From an uncultured Sphingomonas sp. (GTDB taxonomy: Bacteria; Pseudomonadota; Alphaproteobacteria; Sphingomonadales; Sphingomonadaceae): a stretch of 21,013 nucleotides of DNA. The DNA is taken from the NCBI GenBank assembly GCA_946886845.1, contig CAMPJH010000005.1, positions 1 through 21,013 on the forward strand. The letters are read 5' to 3'. Position numbers and translations under genes: made by a program. Numbering within the stretch: the stretch's first letter is position 1; each line of letters starts with the position of its first letter. Positions 1 through 9,112 of this stretch are shown here, one piece after another. Under the pieces are notes generated by a model. It had not been told where the DNA came from. It did no database searches and was given only the letters and a program-made list of their open reading frames with translations.

Positions 1-1837
1 AGCCTGGAGCGGTCGAGGCCGACGATACCGAGGAGGAAAGCGACGACCCGACCGAGCTGACGAAGCCATCGGTGTCGGTCCAAGGGCTGTGCGAGCCGGA
101 ATACCAGGCAAAGCCGGTTTGGCCGGCGGCTTGCGCTGCCGCCAATTGCGAGGCGAAGCGGTCCGCCCAGCGGTTCTCCACTTCCAGGGCGATCGCATAA
201 GGCAGCCATCGCTCGAACATCTGCAGCGTATCCCGCGGCGCCTGCATGCGATCGAGGCGGTCGCGCTCGGTTACCGAAAGATACTGCCTGAAGCCGGCAA
301 TCCGGTCGAGCACCGCCCGGCCTTCCTTCGTCGGCGCGCTGATCCAGAAGAACGAGGACAGCGCGATCGGCAGCCCGATGACGACGAGTGCGATCGGCAG
401 CCAGCGCCCAGTGCCTAGCGCCAACATCAGCGTCATGATCGCGAAGCCGAGCGCCGCGAAGCCGAAAATCATGGCTCCGCCCTTCAAGGCGCAGCTGCCG
501 GCCGTGGATTGGGCCGACTTGTCGAGGCGGGCGAAGACGAACGCAATCGGCCCGGCTACCAGGGGAATATAGAGCAGGGGCGTCGGCACCAGCCCGGCGT
601 CGAAGGCCAGCGACAAGGCGGTCAGATAGGCCCCCGCGATCCACACGGCGACTGCCGCCCCGGCCCAGGCGTAATTGCGCTTGAACGCCTTGTCGTCGAA
701 GCGCGCCTTGAACGCCTTCTCCAGACGCGACTTGGCGGCCGAGAAGGTGGCGTGATGCTCGTTATCGAACTCGAGCCGCTCGCCGGGGGACACCAAAGTC
801 GTGATCGCAGATTGCTCGGGCTCGGGAAGCGGCCCGCGCGGGCCGGTGGTACCCTCGATATATTTCTTGCCGCCGAAGATCAGGAAGCCGTCCGCTTCGC
901 CGAGGATGACATGGCCCTTCACGCCGGCGTCGACGAGGGCAGCGGCGAAAGCCCGGTTGTCCATCTTCTGTTCGACGACGTAGCGCATCGCCGCCGGTGA
1001 AAGGTCGTCGGGCGGCGAGAACAAAGGGACGACCGTGCCCTCGGGCGGATCGCGCCCTGCCGTGCGCCACGCGTAGAAAAGAAACCCGATAACCGCCGCC
1101 ACTGTCAGCCCGGCCAGCGCCATCGGCAGCATGTCGCTGAGCCACCAGCCGAGCTTCTGCGTGTCGCTGGGGGCATCCACGACGCCCTTTGGAAAGGCGA
1201 CGGCGACGGTCAGTCCTTCCCGCGGCGCCAGCGGTCGTTCGGCGATGATGGTAATCGACCCCGGTCGCTCTTCGCTCACATAGGCCGCGCTCTCGGTCGA
1301 TCCTTGCGCGCCCGTGTAGAAAGCCCGTTGTCCAAAGGGGGCAGCGCTCGGCAGGTTGATCTGGACACCCGCCTGCTCGATAGGAAAATCCCAGCCGTTG
1401 CCGGTGACGTTCCAATAAAGCTCGTCGAAGTCCTTGAAAAAGCCGAGCTGGCGGGTGACCCGATAGTTGATCAGGTAGTCGTGGACTCCCCGCGAAACAT
1501 ATTCGTCGGGCGAGCCGAGCTTGATCCGCACGCCGTTGAACATTTGCTCGACCGAGTTTTGGACGGGCTGGCCGTCGAGCCGGGTCTGGACGAGCTCGAA
1601 CCCGACCTTCATCCGTCCGCCCTGCGGCGTCGAGTATCGGGTCGGGAAGTCGCGGTAGATGCCGTGGTTTATCGAGACATTCTCGACATTGACCCGGATT
1701 CGCTCGGTGACGTCGAGTGAGCCGTCCTTCTTGATGAAAACGGTGCTGGCGAAGGTCTTGATGACCTCTTCCGCCGCGGCGGGCGCCGCAGCGAGCAGGG
1801 CAAGGGCCGCAAGAGCGGCGCGGAACAGGAACGCCAT
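1..1837 (-). CDS. DUF2207 (YciQ-like) membrane protein, 3' end cut off
   Basis: About 612 codons are visible and the C-terminus lies beyond position 1. The product starts with a signal peptide (MAFLFRAALAALALL, then AAAPAAAEE), followed by a long periplasmic beta-rich domain with the typical DUF2207 opening (ERIRVNVENVSINHGIYRDF). A membrane segment comes near residue 235 (LAGLTVAAVIGFLFYAW), then a soluble stretch, then a cluster of four hydrophobic segments (for example YLTALSLAF, LVAGPIAFVF, FAALGFAIMTLMLAL and ALVVIGLPIALSSFFW). The last visible part is a serine-rich tail with alanine, threonine and glycine; family members usually end in a Gly/Ser-rich tail, so only a few residues are probably missing. 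The start is well supported: the LemA stop and this ATG share a base (TAATG), which implies translational coupling. LemA and DUF2207 proteins are a known gene pair of unknown biochemical role in the envelope. The family call is firm; the function is unknown. Confidence 0.88.
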   Translation of the reverse strand, partial: MAFLFRAALAALALLAAAPAAAEEVIKTFASTVFIKKDGSLDVTERIRVNVENVSINHGIYRDFPTRYSTPQGGRMKVGFELVQTRLDGQPVQNSVEQMFNGVRIKLGSPDEYVSRGVHDYLINYRVTRQLGFFKDFDELYWNVTGNGWDFPIEQAGVQINLPSAAPFGQRAFYTGAQGSTESAAYVSEERPGSITIIAERPLAPREGLTVAVAFPKGVVDAPSDTQKLGWWLSDMLPMALAGLTVAAVIGFLFYAWRTAGRDPPEGTVVPLFSPPDDLSPAAMRYVVEQKMDNRAFAAALVDAGVKGHVILGEADGFLIFGGKKYIEGTTGPRGPLPEPEQSAITTLVSPGERLEFDNEHHATFSAAKSRLEKAFKARFDDKAFKRNYAWAGAAVAVWIAGAYLTALSLAFDAGLVPTPLLYIPLVAGPIAFVFARLDKSAQSTAGSCALKGGAMIFGFAALGFAIMTLMLALGTGRWLPIALVVIGLPIALSSFFWISAPTKEGRAVLDRIAGFRQYLSVTERDRLDRMQAPRDTLQMFERWLPYAIALEVENRWADRFASQLAAAQAAGQTGFAWYSGSHSPWTDTDGFVSSVGSSLSSSVSSASTAPG

Positions 1838-2409
1838 TACGCCGCCGGACGCGGGAACGACACCTTGGGCGCGGTTTGGATGCTCTCGTCTTCGTCCTGG
1901 TAGAACGACTCTTCGGCAAAGCCCGCCGGCCGGGCGATCAGGACGTCGGGGAAGCTCTGGATCGTCGAATTAAGGTCGCGGACGGTCGCGTTGTAGTAGC
2001 GCCGCGCGCTCTGCAATTCGGTCTCGATGCCTTCGAGCTGGTTTTGAAGCTCGAGGAAGTTCTCGTTTGCCTTGAGGTCGGGATAGGCCTCGGCGACCGC
2101 GATCAAGCGGCCGAGGAGGGCAGTCATGTGGGCATCGGCCTGGGCCGTGCCTTCGACGCTGGCCGCCTTGGTCGCATCGGCCCGGTGGGCGGTGACTTCG
2201 TCGAATACCGCGCGCTCGTGGGTGGCATAGCCCTGAACGGTTTCGACCAAATTGGGGATGAGGTCGGCGCGGCGGCGCAGCTGCACCGTGATTCCGCTGA
2301 ACCCTTCCTTGGCCAGAGCGCGCAGGCGCACCAGCCGGTTGTACACCGTCACTGCGTAGAGAAGCAGCAGGACGACAGCGCCAATGATGATCCAGCCGAA
2401 GAGAGTCAT
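1837..2409 (-). CDS. lemA: LemA family membrane-anchored protein
   Basis: A 190-residue protein with one N-terminal membrane anchor (WIIIGAVVLLLLYAV) and a long, mainly helical domain. The family signature is clear: RRRADLIPNLVETVQGYA near residues 48-65 and YPDLKANENFLELQNQLEG near the middle, followed by the RRYYNATVRDLN helix. The frame is open for 11 more codons upstream, but ATG at 2409 is preferred because a GGGGG Shine-Dalgarno-like run lies about 8 bases before it and the hydrophobic anchor then begins at once. The stop overlaps the ATG of the downstream DUF2207 gene. LemA proteins are known as coiled-coil, probably periplasm-facing anchors of unknown role that recur beside DUF2207/TPM-domain proteins. 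The upstream neighbour glutaryl-CoA dehydrogenase ends 54 bases away, so co-transcription is possible. Confidence 0.93.
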   Translation of the reverse strand: MTLFGWIIIGAVVLLLLYAVTVYNRLVRLRALAKEGFSGITVQLRRRADLIPNLVETVQGYATHERAVFDEVTAHRADATKAASVEGTAQADAHMTALLGRLIAVAEAYPDLKANENFLELQNQLEGIETELQSARRYYNATVRDLNSTIQSFPDVLIARPAGFAEESFYQDEDESIQTAPKVSFPRPAA

Positions 2410-2463
2410 GTGGATTGCCCCCGTTTGTCTGGCCGGGAGCATAAGGGGAATTCTGCGGGTCGG

Positions 2464-3654
2464 CTAGAAGGCCGGAATGCCGGTGATTGCCCGGCCCAGG
2501 ATCAGGGCGTGCACGTCATGCGTACCTTCATAGGTGTTGACGGTTTCCAGGTTCGCCGCGTGTCGCATCACCTGGAATTCGGCGGAGATGCCGTTGCCGC
2601 CGTGCATGTCGCGCGCGATCCGGGCGATATCGAGCGCCTTGCCGCAATTGTTGCGCTTCAGCAGGCTGATATTCTCCGGCACTAGCTGGCCCGACTCCAG
2701 CCTCCGGCCGACACGAAGCGCCGCCTGCAGGCCCAGTGTAATCTCCGTGACCATGTTGGCGAGCTTGAGCTGGACGAGCTGGGTGGCGGCCAATGGCCGG
2801 CCGAACTGCTTGCGATCGAGCGTGTACTGGCGGGCGGCGTGGTAGCAGAATTCGGCCGCGCCCATCGCGCCCCAGCCGATTCCGTAGCGGGCGCGGTTGA
2901 GGCAACCGAACGGGCCCTTGAGCCCCTCGACGTTGGGCAGCAGAGCGTCCTCGCCGACCTCGACTCCGTCCATCACGATCTCCCCGGTAATCGAGGCGCG
3001 AAGCGACAGCTTTTCCTTGATCTTGGGCGCCGACAGGCCGGCCGCGCCTTTTTCCAGCACGAAGCCGCGGATCTTGCCGTCGTGGGCGTCGGACTTGGCC
3101 CAGACGACGAAGACGTCGGCGATCGGCGAGTTGGTGATCCACGTCTTGCTGCCGGTCAGGACGTAACCGCCCTGGACCTTCTGCGCGCGGGTCCGCATCC
3201 CGCCGGGATCGGAACCGGCATCCGGCTCGGTGAGTCCGAAGCAGCCGATCATCTCGGCAGTGGCGAGCTTCGGCAGGTATTTCGTCCGCTGCTCCTCCGA
3301 TCCGTAGGCATAGATCGGATACATGACGAGGCTCGACTGAACGCTCATCGCCGAGCGGTAGCCGCTGTCGACGCGCTCGACGGCGCGGGCGATCAGGCCG
3401 TAGCTGACATAGCCGAGGCCGGCGCCGCCATAGTCGTTGGGAATCGTCGCTCCGAGCAGGCCTAGCTCGCCCATCTCGGTCAGGATCGAGCGGTCGAAAT
3501 CCTCGTCGAGATAGGCCTTGGTGACGCGCGGCTGCAGCTTCTCCTGAGCATAGCCCTCGGCGGTATCGCGGACGAGTTTCTCCTCGTCGGTCAGCTGACT
3601 GTCGAGGTCGAACGGATCGGCCCAGTCGAACGGCAGGATGGCAGGCTCGCCCAC
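2464..3654 (-). CDS. gcdH: Glutaryl-CoA dehydrogenase
   Basis: A 396-residue flavoprotein of the acyl-CoA dehydrogenase family. It oxidises and decarboxylates glutaryl-CoA to crotonyl-CoA in lysine/tryptophan and glutarate breakdown, passing electrons to electron-transfer flavoprotein in the cytoplasm. The subfamily is indicated by the substrate-binding arginine block [11 protein letters not shown] (Arg100), [30 protein letters not shown] and SLRAS. The C-terminal [19 protein letters not shown] contains the catalytic Glu376, and the end GIPAF matches the usual glutaryl-CoA dehydrogenase C-terminus. Length is normal for the family. The start is GTG, with GAAGG about 10 bases upstream; the next internal Met lies inside the conserved helical domain and is too late. 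It stands alone between the receptor locus and lemA, with no other lysine-degradation genes in view. Confidence 0.95.
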   Translation of the reverse strand: MGEPAILPFDWADPFDLDSQLTDEEKLVRDTAEGYAQEKLQPRVTKAYLDEDFDRSILTEMGELGLLGATIPNDYGGAGLGYVSYGLIARAVERVDSGYRSAMSVQSSLVMYPIYAYGSEEQRTKYLPKLATAEMIGCFGLTEPDAGSDPGGMRTRAQKVQGGYVLTGSKTWITNSPIADVFVVWAKSDAHDGKIRGFVLEKGAAGLSAPKIKEKLSLRASITGEIVMDGVEVGEDALLPNVEGLKGPFGCLNRARYGIGWGAMGAAEFCYHAARQYTLDRKQFGRPLAATQLVQLKLANMVTEITLGLQAALRVGRRLESGQLVPENISLLKRNNCGKALDIARIARDMHGGNGISAEFQVMRHAANLETVNTYEGTHDVHALILGRAITGIPAF

Positions 3655-3727
3655 GTGTTTCGCACCTTCGGTTGTCGCGGAAATCGCGCGCTCCTCTAGC
3701 GGCAGCGAAACGACTCCGCCACCCCGG

Positions 3728-5863
3728 TCAGTTCGTCGCGGGCGCCGTTGACGCTCCGCCGAAGCTGCGCTTGATCGTCAGTCCGATGTTCAGGTGGCGG
3801 TTGCGCTCGCGGAATTCGTTGAACACGAACTCGGGCGTCAGGCGGTTGGGGGAGAAGATCAGGCGGTTGCGGTTGCCGCTGGTGTTGAGCGCATTGTCGA
3901 CGTCGAGCGTGATCGACCAGCGCGGATCGGGCCGATATTCGACGAAGGCGGTGGCGTAGGGCCCGCCGTTGAAATTCGTGTCGAACTCATCGGTCCTGAA
4001 GAAAGTGAAGCGGTCGCGATCGCTGACGACGAACCCGTAGGAAAAGGCGCCGGAATCGCGGCGGACGTCGACGCTCCATTCCCAGTCGGGATAATAATCG
4101 CTGAAGTTGCGCGGCTCGCCGCTGATCGGGTCATCGACCCGAGTGCGCTGCAGCAGGCCGTTGAACTTGATCCGAAGGCCGCTCCACACCCGCCCCAGCG
4201 GAGCGTCGAGCGTCAGCCTGGCGAACCAGCGCTTGCCGGTGCCGATATTGCCCGGAGCATCGAACGCATTGCCTTCGTCGTCGAAAATCAGGACCCGGTC
4301 CTGAAGCAGGCTGATGAGATCGTGCCCGACGTCGAGCTTGGCGAGGCCTTCACCGAAGATCGGGCGATCCACTGTCGCCCGAAACTCCCAGGCGCGCTGC
4401 GGCTGGAGGTCGGCGTTTCCGCCATTGACCCGATCGGCCGAAAGATCGGCGACGCTGATGAAGTCGAAGAAGTCGAGCTGGGCGACGGTGCGCTTGACCG
4501 AGAATTGCGTGTGCCAGCCGCCACCCGGCTTCCAGTCGACGGTCAGGCCGGGTTTGAAAAACTTGAGCTTGCGGTCGGCGGTCGCATCGCCGGTGACGGT
4601 CAGGTGCGAATATTCGAACCGTACTTCGCCGTCGACACGCAGGTTCGGATTGAACTGGCGGCCGACGTTGATGAAGGCTTCTCCGCGCTTCTCCTCGACG
4701 ACCGCGCTGTCAATCGGAAGATCGATCCGCGTCTTGGAGCCGTCCGGCTCGACGACGAACAGGTCGACGTTGCTGTCGAGCGTATTGAGAACGGCTTCGG
4801 CCCCGGCCTCGAACGACAGGCCGGCGACGTTCTGCTTCGACCAGCTCAGCCGGCCGATGGTTTCGTTGCGCTGCGCTTTTTGGGTCTGATCGAACCCGCC
4901 CACTTGCACGGCGCCGTCCTCGAGCAGCCCGTTGCGTTCGATATAGGCGTCGAAATTGTTGACCTTGCGCCGTGTCGCCAGCCCGACGAGCTTGATCGCT
5001 CCGCCGCCGAGCGGACGGGTGACGTCGCCGCCAAGCTCGAAGACCGTACTGTCGTAGTCCTGGATCAGGGAGTCGTCGTGCGGCGCCCCACTGACGGGGG
5101 TAACCCGGTTGTCCTGGAACAGATCGAACTGCCCGGGCGACCAGCGCGCATTGAACCGTATCGATTTGTCCGCTGCCCGCTCAAGCGCCCAGCTGCCCGA
5201 AACGTAGGGGTAAAAGTCCTCGTAGCTGTTGAACTTACGGCGAAACTCGATGAGCTCGCCGCCGGGCACCCCCGTCAGGGTATCGGTGCCTTCCTCGTGA
5301 TTGAGATAATAGCTGGTTCCAGCCGACAGGTTGATTGTCGACGCGCCGCGTTTAATCAGCGCAGACCCGCTCGCATCGCCGGCGAGTTTGCCCGTGTAGA
5401 GGCGCCGAGCGCTCGCCGTGACATTTCCATCGATCCCGCCCTCGGCGGACAAGATGATGTTGAGGACCTGGCTCTTGCTTGAATAGTCGGCGCCGTAGAG
5501 GTCGCCCGAACCGACTTCGACCCGCGAAACGCGGCGCGCCGGGATCCGTGCCAGGGTCGTCTCGAGCGATTCCGCTTTCGAGCTTGGCCGAGCGCCGTTG
5601 ATCACGACATTGCCGGCGGCGCCGGCAAATCCGCGAACGTCGGAGTCGCCGAGGTCGAGATTGAAGCCCGGAACCCGGCGGGCGATGTCGAGCGCCGTGC
5701 GCGGCGCATATTGGGCGAAGAAGGCCGCGTCGTAGGTTGTTGTGCGCGTCGCCTGCGCCGCTCCAGGAAGCGGCTGGTCGCCGGGCGTCGTCGCTTGCGC
5801 AAAAGCAGCACCGGGAACGAGCGCAGCGACGACTGCGGATGCATGAAGTAGGTGGGCGCGCAT
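3728..5863 (-). CDS. TonB-dependent outer-membrane receptor (copy 1, distal gene)
   Basis: A 711-residue outer-membrane protein with a signal peptide ([23 protein letters not shown], written here as two parts: [12 protein letters not shown] and [10 protein letters not shown], cut before Q). A plug domain covers about residues 44-160, including [27 protein letters not shown] and [14 protein letters not shown]. The rest is a 22-strand-type barrel with many aromatic/Arg alternations. It ends in the strand [12 protein letters not shown] plus a ten-residue tail. The frame stays open upstream to 6001, but ATG at 5863 has AGGGTGAAG just before it and starts the signal peptide. The ligand is unknown; receptors of this class import iron complexes, vitamins or sugars using TonB energy. 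It is a clear paralogue of the next gene upstream and is separated from it by 143 bases. No TonB, ExbB or ExbD gene is nearby. Confidence 0.9.
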   Translation of the reverse strand: MRAHLLHASAVVAALVPGAAFAQATTPGDQPLPGAAQATRTTTYDAAFFAQYAPRTALDIARRVPGFNLDLGDSDVRGFAGAAGNVVINGARPSSKAESLETTLARIPARRVSRVEVGSGDLYGADYSSKSQVLNIILSAEGGIDGNVTASARRLYTGKLAGDASGSALIKRGASTINLSAGTSYYLNHEEGTDTLTGVPGGELIEFRRKFNSYEDFYPYVSGSWALERAADKSIRFNARWSPGQFDLFQDNRVTPVSGAPHDDSLIQDYDSTVFELGGDVTRPLGGGAIKLVGLATRRKVNNFDAYIERNGLLEDGAVQVGGFDQTQKAQRNETIGRLSWSKQNVAGLSFEAGAEAVLNTLDSNVDLFVVEPDGSKTRIDLPIDSAVVEEKRGEAFINVGRQFNPNLRVDGEVRFEYSHLTVTGDATADRKLKFFKPGLTVDWKPGGGWHTQFSVKRTVAQLDFFDFISVADLSADRVNGGNADLQPQRAWEFRATVDRPIFGEGLAKLDVGHDLISLLQDRVLIFDDEGNAFDAPGNIGTGKRWFARLTLDAPLGRVWSGLRIKFNGLLQRTRVDDPISGEPRNFSDYYPDWEWSVDVRRDSGAFSYGFVVSDRDRFTFFRTDEFDTNFNGGPYATAFVEYRPDPRWSITLDVDNALNTSGNRNRLIFSPNRLTPEFVFNEFRERNRHLNIGLTIKRSFGGASTAPATN

Positions 5864-6006
5864 AAACTTCACCCTGTATTGGTGATATAAAACACTAGGA
5901 ATGGACTCGCGGCCGCGCCATCGGCGTTCGACAAACCGACAAACGGTTTCGCAAACGCCTCTTCCAGGTCGACGCACGGCCGAGCCAGTCGCAGATCGCA
6001 ACCAAG
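5864..6006 (-). promoter_or_regulatory. 143-base spacer between the two receptor genes
   Basis: This is the longest non-coding gap in the minus-strand receptor locus. It holds a tandem 8-base repeat CGACAAAC-CGACAAAC at 5929-5944 (plus-strand reading) and an overlapping inverted repeat AAACCG-N5-CGGTTT at 5933-5949. Nearer the downstream gene there is an A+T-rich stretch, read on the minus strand as GTGTTTTATATCACC, just ahead of the Shine-Dalgarno region of receptor copy 1. No run of T follows the inverted repeat, so it does not look like a simple intrinsic terminator. A separate promoter for copy 1 is possible, but I cannot fix -35 and -10 boxes. Confidence 0.3.
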
Positions 6007-8106
6007 TCAGAACGTGCCCTTGATCGACAAGGTGAAGATCGGCCCGACCAGCTGGTTTTGCTTCTGGAAGAAAGCGACCGGCGTCCGGTCGCGATAGCCT
6101 TCGTAGACGGTCCGCCAGACTTTGTGCTTGCTCTCGATGATGTTGTCGACGGCGACGCGGACGGTCGTGCCGAAAACATTCTTATTCTCGACATAGACGC
6201 CGGCAAAGAAGGGCAGGTCGAGGTTCCGATTGACCTCGGTCAGATAGAAATATCGCGTGTAGTGATTGTAATCCGCATAGGCGCTCCACGCCCACTGGGT
6301 TCCGGGAATGTCGTGGCGGACCTGGATACCCGCCCATTTGTTACGGATGCCGCTGATCGGCCGCTTCTCGCCCGTCAAGGGATCGTCAACCGCGGTCCAC
6401 TCGCGGCCGACCGTCAGGTCGAGTTTGGCGCCGGTCCAGCCGAGTGGTTCCAGCTGGAAGGTGCTGACGCTTTCGAAGCCGAAGCGATCGGCGCGCGGCA
6501 GATTGCCGATGCCCTGGCCGTTCTCGCCGATCGGGATGACGTCGATGATGTCCTCGACTCGATAATAATGCAGCTTCAGCCGGGTCTTTCCCCAGCGGCC
6601 GAGATCGCGGGCGAACTCGGTCTCGGCCTCCCAGCTTTGCGGCGGGACCAGGTCGGGGTTGCCGGCATTCTCGCGGTCCTCGCTGAGCTTCGGCTGGGCG
6701 AGAAAATCGTAGAAGCTGATCTGGCCGACGCGGCGGCGCAGCTTGAGGCTGAGGTCCCAGCCGGGCGACGGCCTCCAGGCCAGGTTGATGCTGCCCTTGG
6801 GGCGGAAGAACTTGCGCACCTCCTGGTCGTCGTCGACGCGGTCGAGGTGCGAGATTTCGGCGCCCGCCGCGACCTGCAGGTCGAGCTTCGGGCTTAGCGG
6901 CCGGCTCCAGGTGGTCATTCCCTCGTAGCGGACCTCGGTGACCTTGCCGGTGCCTTCGGGAAAATCGATTTCGACGAACTCGCCTTCGGGGCTCAGCTCG
7001 AACAGCGCGCCCACCTGGTCGAGGGAGTTGAACGCCCGCTCCAACGTGACCTGGAGGTCGTTGCGCCCGACCTTCCAGCCATATTCGCTGCGAAGGATAG
7101 TCTCGCCAATGTGGGTGTCGCGGCTGAACCTCGTCCCGGTGCTCGGCGCGCCGGTAGTGTCGAAGCTGAGGACCAGATCCTGGAGGAGAGGTTCATGCTC
7201 CCAGTGACGCACGCCGATCAGCTTCAGCCGCCCCGGCCCGAGCGCGAACTCATAGTCGGCGTTGATGTCGGCATAATAGCCGTCGAGCGTCGTCTGGATG
7301 TCGCGGCTGCGCTCCTCGCCAGTCACCAGCAAGCGGCGATCCTTCTGGCTGACAGGATTCCAATAGGGCGTGTAGCCGAGGGTCAGATTGCCGATCGAAG
7401 AACCCGGGCCGTCATAACCGAGTTTCGCCTGCACGTTCGCTTGTTCGTATTCGGAGTGATAGACTTCGTGGCGGGTCTCGGTGAGGACTCCGTCGCCGTC
7501 GTAGATCCAGATCGGACCGCCAAAGGCGCCGCGGCCGGGCTCGTTCTTGACCGACAGGGTATAATCGACCGGCCCCGTCTTCCCGGTGTAGCTCAACGAG
7601 CCGGCGATCAGCGACGGCTTGGCGTAATGCGCACGGAAGTGCGGCCGGTATTCGAAATTGCCCGACGCTTTCTGGCCGGTCTTGAGGACGACGTTCGCCA
7701 CCTGGCCGGCAAGGCCGGCGATTCCGAGGCTGGCCGCATCGACGATCTCGATCCGCTCGACGTTGTTCGCCGGGATGCGCTTCAGCTGGTCGATCGCGCC
7801 GCCGGACTTGTTGGCGATCCGCTGGCCGTTGATCAGCACATTCTCCGAGGCCTGGCCGAGGCCGCGTTCCTGGTCGGCGCTGCGGATCGTGAAGCCGGGG
7901 ACCTGGACCAGCATGTCATAGGCGGTCCTTGGCGCGAAGCGGACGAAATCGGCGGCCGTAAAGACCCGCTTGCCGGCAACCGGAACAGCGGCCGGCGGCG
8001 GCGCGGCCGCCGGATCGGCGGTTTGCGCCGAAGCCTCGACCGGCATGACCCACAAGCAGGCCGAGCACAGCAGCACTACCTGCATTCGTGGAGAAAATCG
8101 GATCAT
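6007..8106 (-). CDS. TonB-dependent outer-membrane receptor (copy 2, proximal gene)
   Basis: A 699-residue outer-membrane receptor. The signal peptide is MIRFSPRMQVVLLCSACLWV followed by MPVEASAQ, with a probable cut at ASA|Q. A short proline/alanine linker leads to a plug domain around residues 47-165 (FVRFAPRTAYDMLVQVPGF, ENVLINGQRIANKSGG, IPANNVERIEIVD). A barrel follows that ends in the classic C-terminal aromatic signal (FTLSIKGTF). ATG at 8106 has AGGGGG about 8 bases upstream. There is no N-terminal STN signalling domain, so it is probably a plain transporter. It lies 23 bases after the stop of the repeat-protein gene on the same strand, which argues that it belongs to the BlaI/BlaR1-like operon. 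It shares plug and barrel motifs with copy 1, for example FYDF/FFDF and DDPLTGE/DDPISGE. The substrate cannot be read from the sequence. Confidence 0.9.
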   Translation of the reverse strand: MIRFSPRMQVVLLCSACLWVMPVEASAQTADPAAAPPPAAVPVAGKRVFTAADFVRFAPRTAYDMLVQVPGFTIRSADQERGLGQASENVLINGQRIANKSGGAIDQLKRIPANNVERIEIVDAASLGIAGLAGQVANVVLKTGQKASGNFEYRPHFRAHYAKPSLIAGSLSYTGKTGPVDYTLSVKNEPGRGAFGGPIWIYDGDGVLTETRHEVYHSEYEQANVQAKLGYDGPGSSIGNLTLGYTPYWNPVSQKDRRLLVTGEERSRDIQTTLDGYYADINADYEFALGPGRLKLIGVRHWEHEPLLQDLVLSFDTTGAPSTGTRFSRDTHIGETILRSEYGWKVGRNDLQVTLERAFNSLDQVGALFELSPEGEFVEIDFPEGTGKVTEVRYEGMTTWSRPLSPKLDLQVAAGAEISHLDRVDDDQEVRKFFRPKGSINLAWRPSPGWDLSLKLRRRVGQISFYDFLAQPKLSEDRENAGNPDLVPPQSWEAETEFARDLGRWGKTRLKLHYYRVEDIIDVIPIGENGQGIGNLPRADRFGFESVSTFQLEPLGWTGAKLDLTVGREWTAVDDPLTGEKRPISGIRNKWAGIQVRHDIPGTQWAWSAYADYNHYTRYFYLTEVNRNLDLPFFAGVYVENKNVFGTTVRVAVDNIIESKHKVWRTVYEGYRDRTPVAFFQKQNQLVGPIFTLSIKGTF

Positions 8107-8129
8107 TGCCAGGCCCCCTTCGTCGACGT

Positions 8130-9002
8130 TCAGCGACGGATGTCGCGGCTGACCGCGCGGATTTGGACGAGCCGGCTGGGCGAGGGCAGGGCGTCGCCCT
8201 GCTGCACCGCCATTACGAACTCGGGTGTGATGTCCATCGCCTTCAGCTCGACCAGCGTGCTGACCGGCAAGTTGCGGTAGCCGATGCGCTCGAACCCGGC
8301 GATGTACTCCGGCGTGATTTCCAGCGCCTTGAGCTGGACGAGCGCGCTCGGTGTCAGGTTCGAGTAACCGGCCCGGGCGAAGCTGCCGATATACTCCGGA
8401 GTGATATCGAGCGCCCCAAACTCGACCAGCGAGCCGAGCGAGCTCGGGCGAAAGCCCTGCGCGGCCAGATCCCGGATATAGGCAGGTGTAACGCCGACCG
8501 CGGAAAGCTCGATCAGCTTGTCGATGCTCGGCGTCGGGTAGTTTGCCGCCTTGAGCGCGGTCACCAGCTCGCGCCGGACATCGACCGCAATCAGCGCGTA
8601 GGCCTGGTCCTCGGTCGGGCGAGCGATGCCGTTGGCGGCGAGGACGGCGTTGAAGCCGCTGTCAGGAGTCAGGCTGCAGCTCCCGCGCGCCATCGAGTTG
8701 CCGCCGTTCCCGGCACAGTCAACGCGTCCGGCATCGCGGGCGATGGCGAAGCCGACCGGTCGCGTTCCCGGGGCGCGAAGCGCAGCGAGGTCAAGCCCCG
8801 CCAGCTCCGTGGTCCTGAATGAGCTTGACCAACTATCCGTCCCGCGGCTGTCGGCTCGCTTGAAGCGGACCTGGACCTGGTCGGCCCGGCTGGTGGGCTC
8901 GAGCGTGAATTGAAGCGGCGTCACGCTGGTGGCGACGCAAGCGGAAGAAACTGCAATCGCGCTCATCAGCAGAGCCGCGACGAAAGCCAACATCCTGGTC
9001 AT
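8130..9002 (-). CDS. Exported protein with ~28-residue repeats, partner-like neighbour of BlaR1
   Basis: A 290-residue protein I cannot assign to a named family. ATG at 9002 has GGAGA seven bases upstream and opens a signal peptide (MTRMLAFVAALLMSAIAVSS). A Cys follows (SSAC), but -3 is Ser, so this is not a convincing lipobox. Residues ~25-155 form a compact domain with FTLEPTSRADQVQVRFKR, a Cys/Gly-rich turn (VDCAGNGGNSMARGSC) and PDSGFNAVLAANG. The C-terminal 132 residues are five repeats of the form L-V-E-L-K-A-x-x-I-T-P-E-Y-I-x-x-F-x-R-x-G-Y, the fifth incomplete. The same repeat ends the BlaR1-like protease encoded 110 bases upstream. I infer a periplasmic partner, ligand or decoy of that protease, or a protein of the same sensing pathway. 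I recall similar repeat proteins beside M56 proteases in other bacteria but could not check this. Confidence 0.8.
   Translation of the reverse strand: MTRMLAFVAALLMSAIAVSSACVATSVTPLQFTLEPTSRADQVQVRFKRADSRGTDSWSSSFRTTELAGLDLAALRAPGTRPVGFAIARDAGRVDCAGNGGNSMARGSCSLTPDSGFNAVLAANGIARPTEDQAYALIAVDVRRELVTALKAANYPTPSIDKLIELSAVGVTPAYIRDLAAQGFRPSSLGSLVEFGALDITPEYIGSFARAGYSNLTPSALVQLKALEITPEYIAGFERIGYRNLPVSTLVELKAMDITPEFVMAVQQGDALPSPSRLVQIRAVSRDIRR
8133..8528 (-). repeat. Five tandem ~28-residue protein repeats (exported protein)
   Basis: The units begin at SIDKLIELSAVGVTPAYI, SLGSLVEFGALDITPEYI, PSALVQLKALEITPEYI, STLVELKAMDITPEFV and SRLVQIRAVSRDI. Most are followed by a helix of the type xxFxRxGYxNL. 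Hydrophobic positions recur with helical spacing, so two short helices per unit and a solenoid-like stack are likely. The copies differ clearly from one another, so this is an old array and not a recent DNA-level expansion. Confidence 0.85.
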
Positions 9003-9038
9003 TTGACGTCTCCTTCCTTCAGTCTTCAGGGCAAAGTT

Positions 9039-9060
9039 CGCCCGTTCACCCATTCGGGCG
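9039..9060 (-). promoter_or_regulatory. Hairpin in the leader of the repeat-protein gene
   Basis: A perfect 6-base stem, CGCCCG-N10-CGGGCG, lies in the 110-base gap between the BlaR1-like gene and the repeat-protein gene, about 37 bases before the start codon. No T run follows it in either direction, so a standard terminator is unlikely. It could be a processing or stability element within the polycistronic message, or chance in high-G+C DNA. Confidence 0.3.
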
Positions 9061-9112
9061 CTCAAAAATTCGGCAATTCTGGTCAGTTCAGTCGATCAGT
9101 CGGGGCGGTGGA

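Noticed and set aside
762..1919. 385-codon minus-strand open frame overlapping the DUF2207 gene
   Set aside because: Different frame from the DUF2207 protein, Arg/Pro-rich and without membrane segments; the DUF2207 frame has clear family features and a coupled start.
3794..5482. 562-codon plus-strand open frame opposite receptor copy 1
   Set aside because: It is antisense to a protein with a signal peptide, plug and barrel motifs. Its composition (acidic and valine-rich, no recognisable motif) is typical of the complementary frame in high-G+C DNA.
7111..8280. 389-codon plus-strand open frame opposite receptor copy 2
   Set aside because: Antisense shadow of a well-supported receptor gene, with no motif, no good ribosome-binding site and no homology that I recognise.
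8130..9002. Lipoprotein call for the repeat protein
   Set aside because: A Cys follows the hydrophobic segment, but the -3 position is Ser in VSSAC, which does not fit a normal lipobox.
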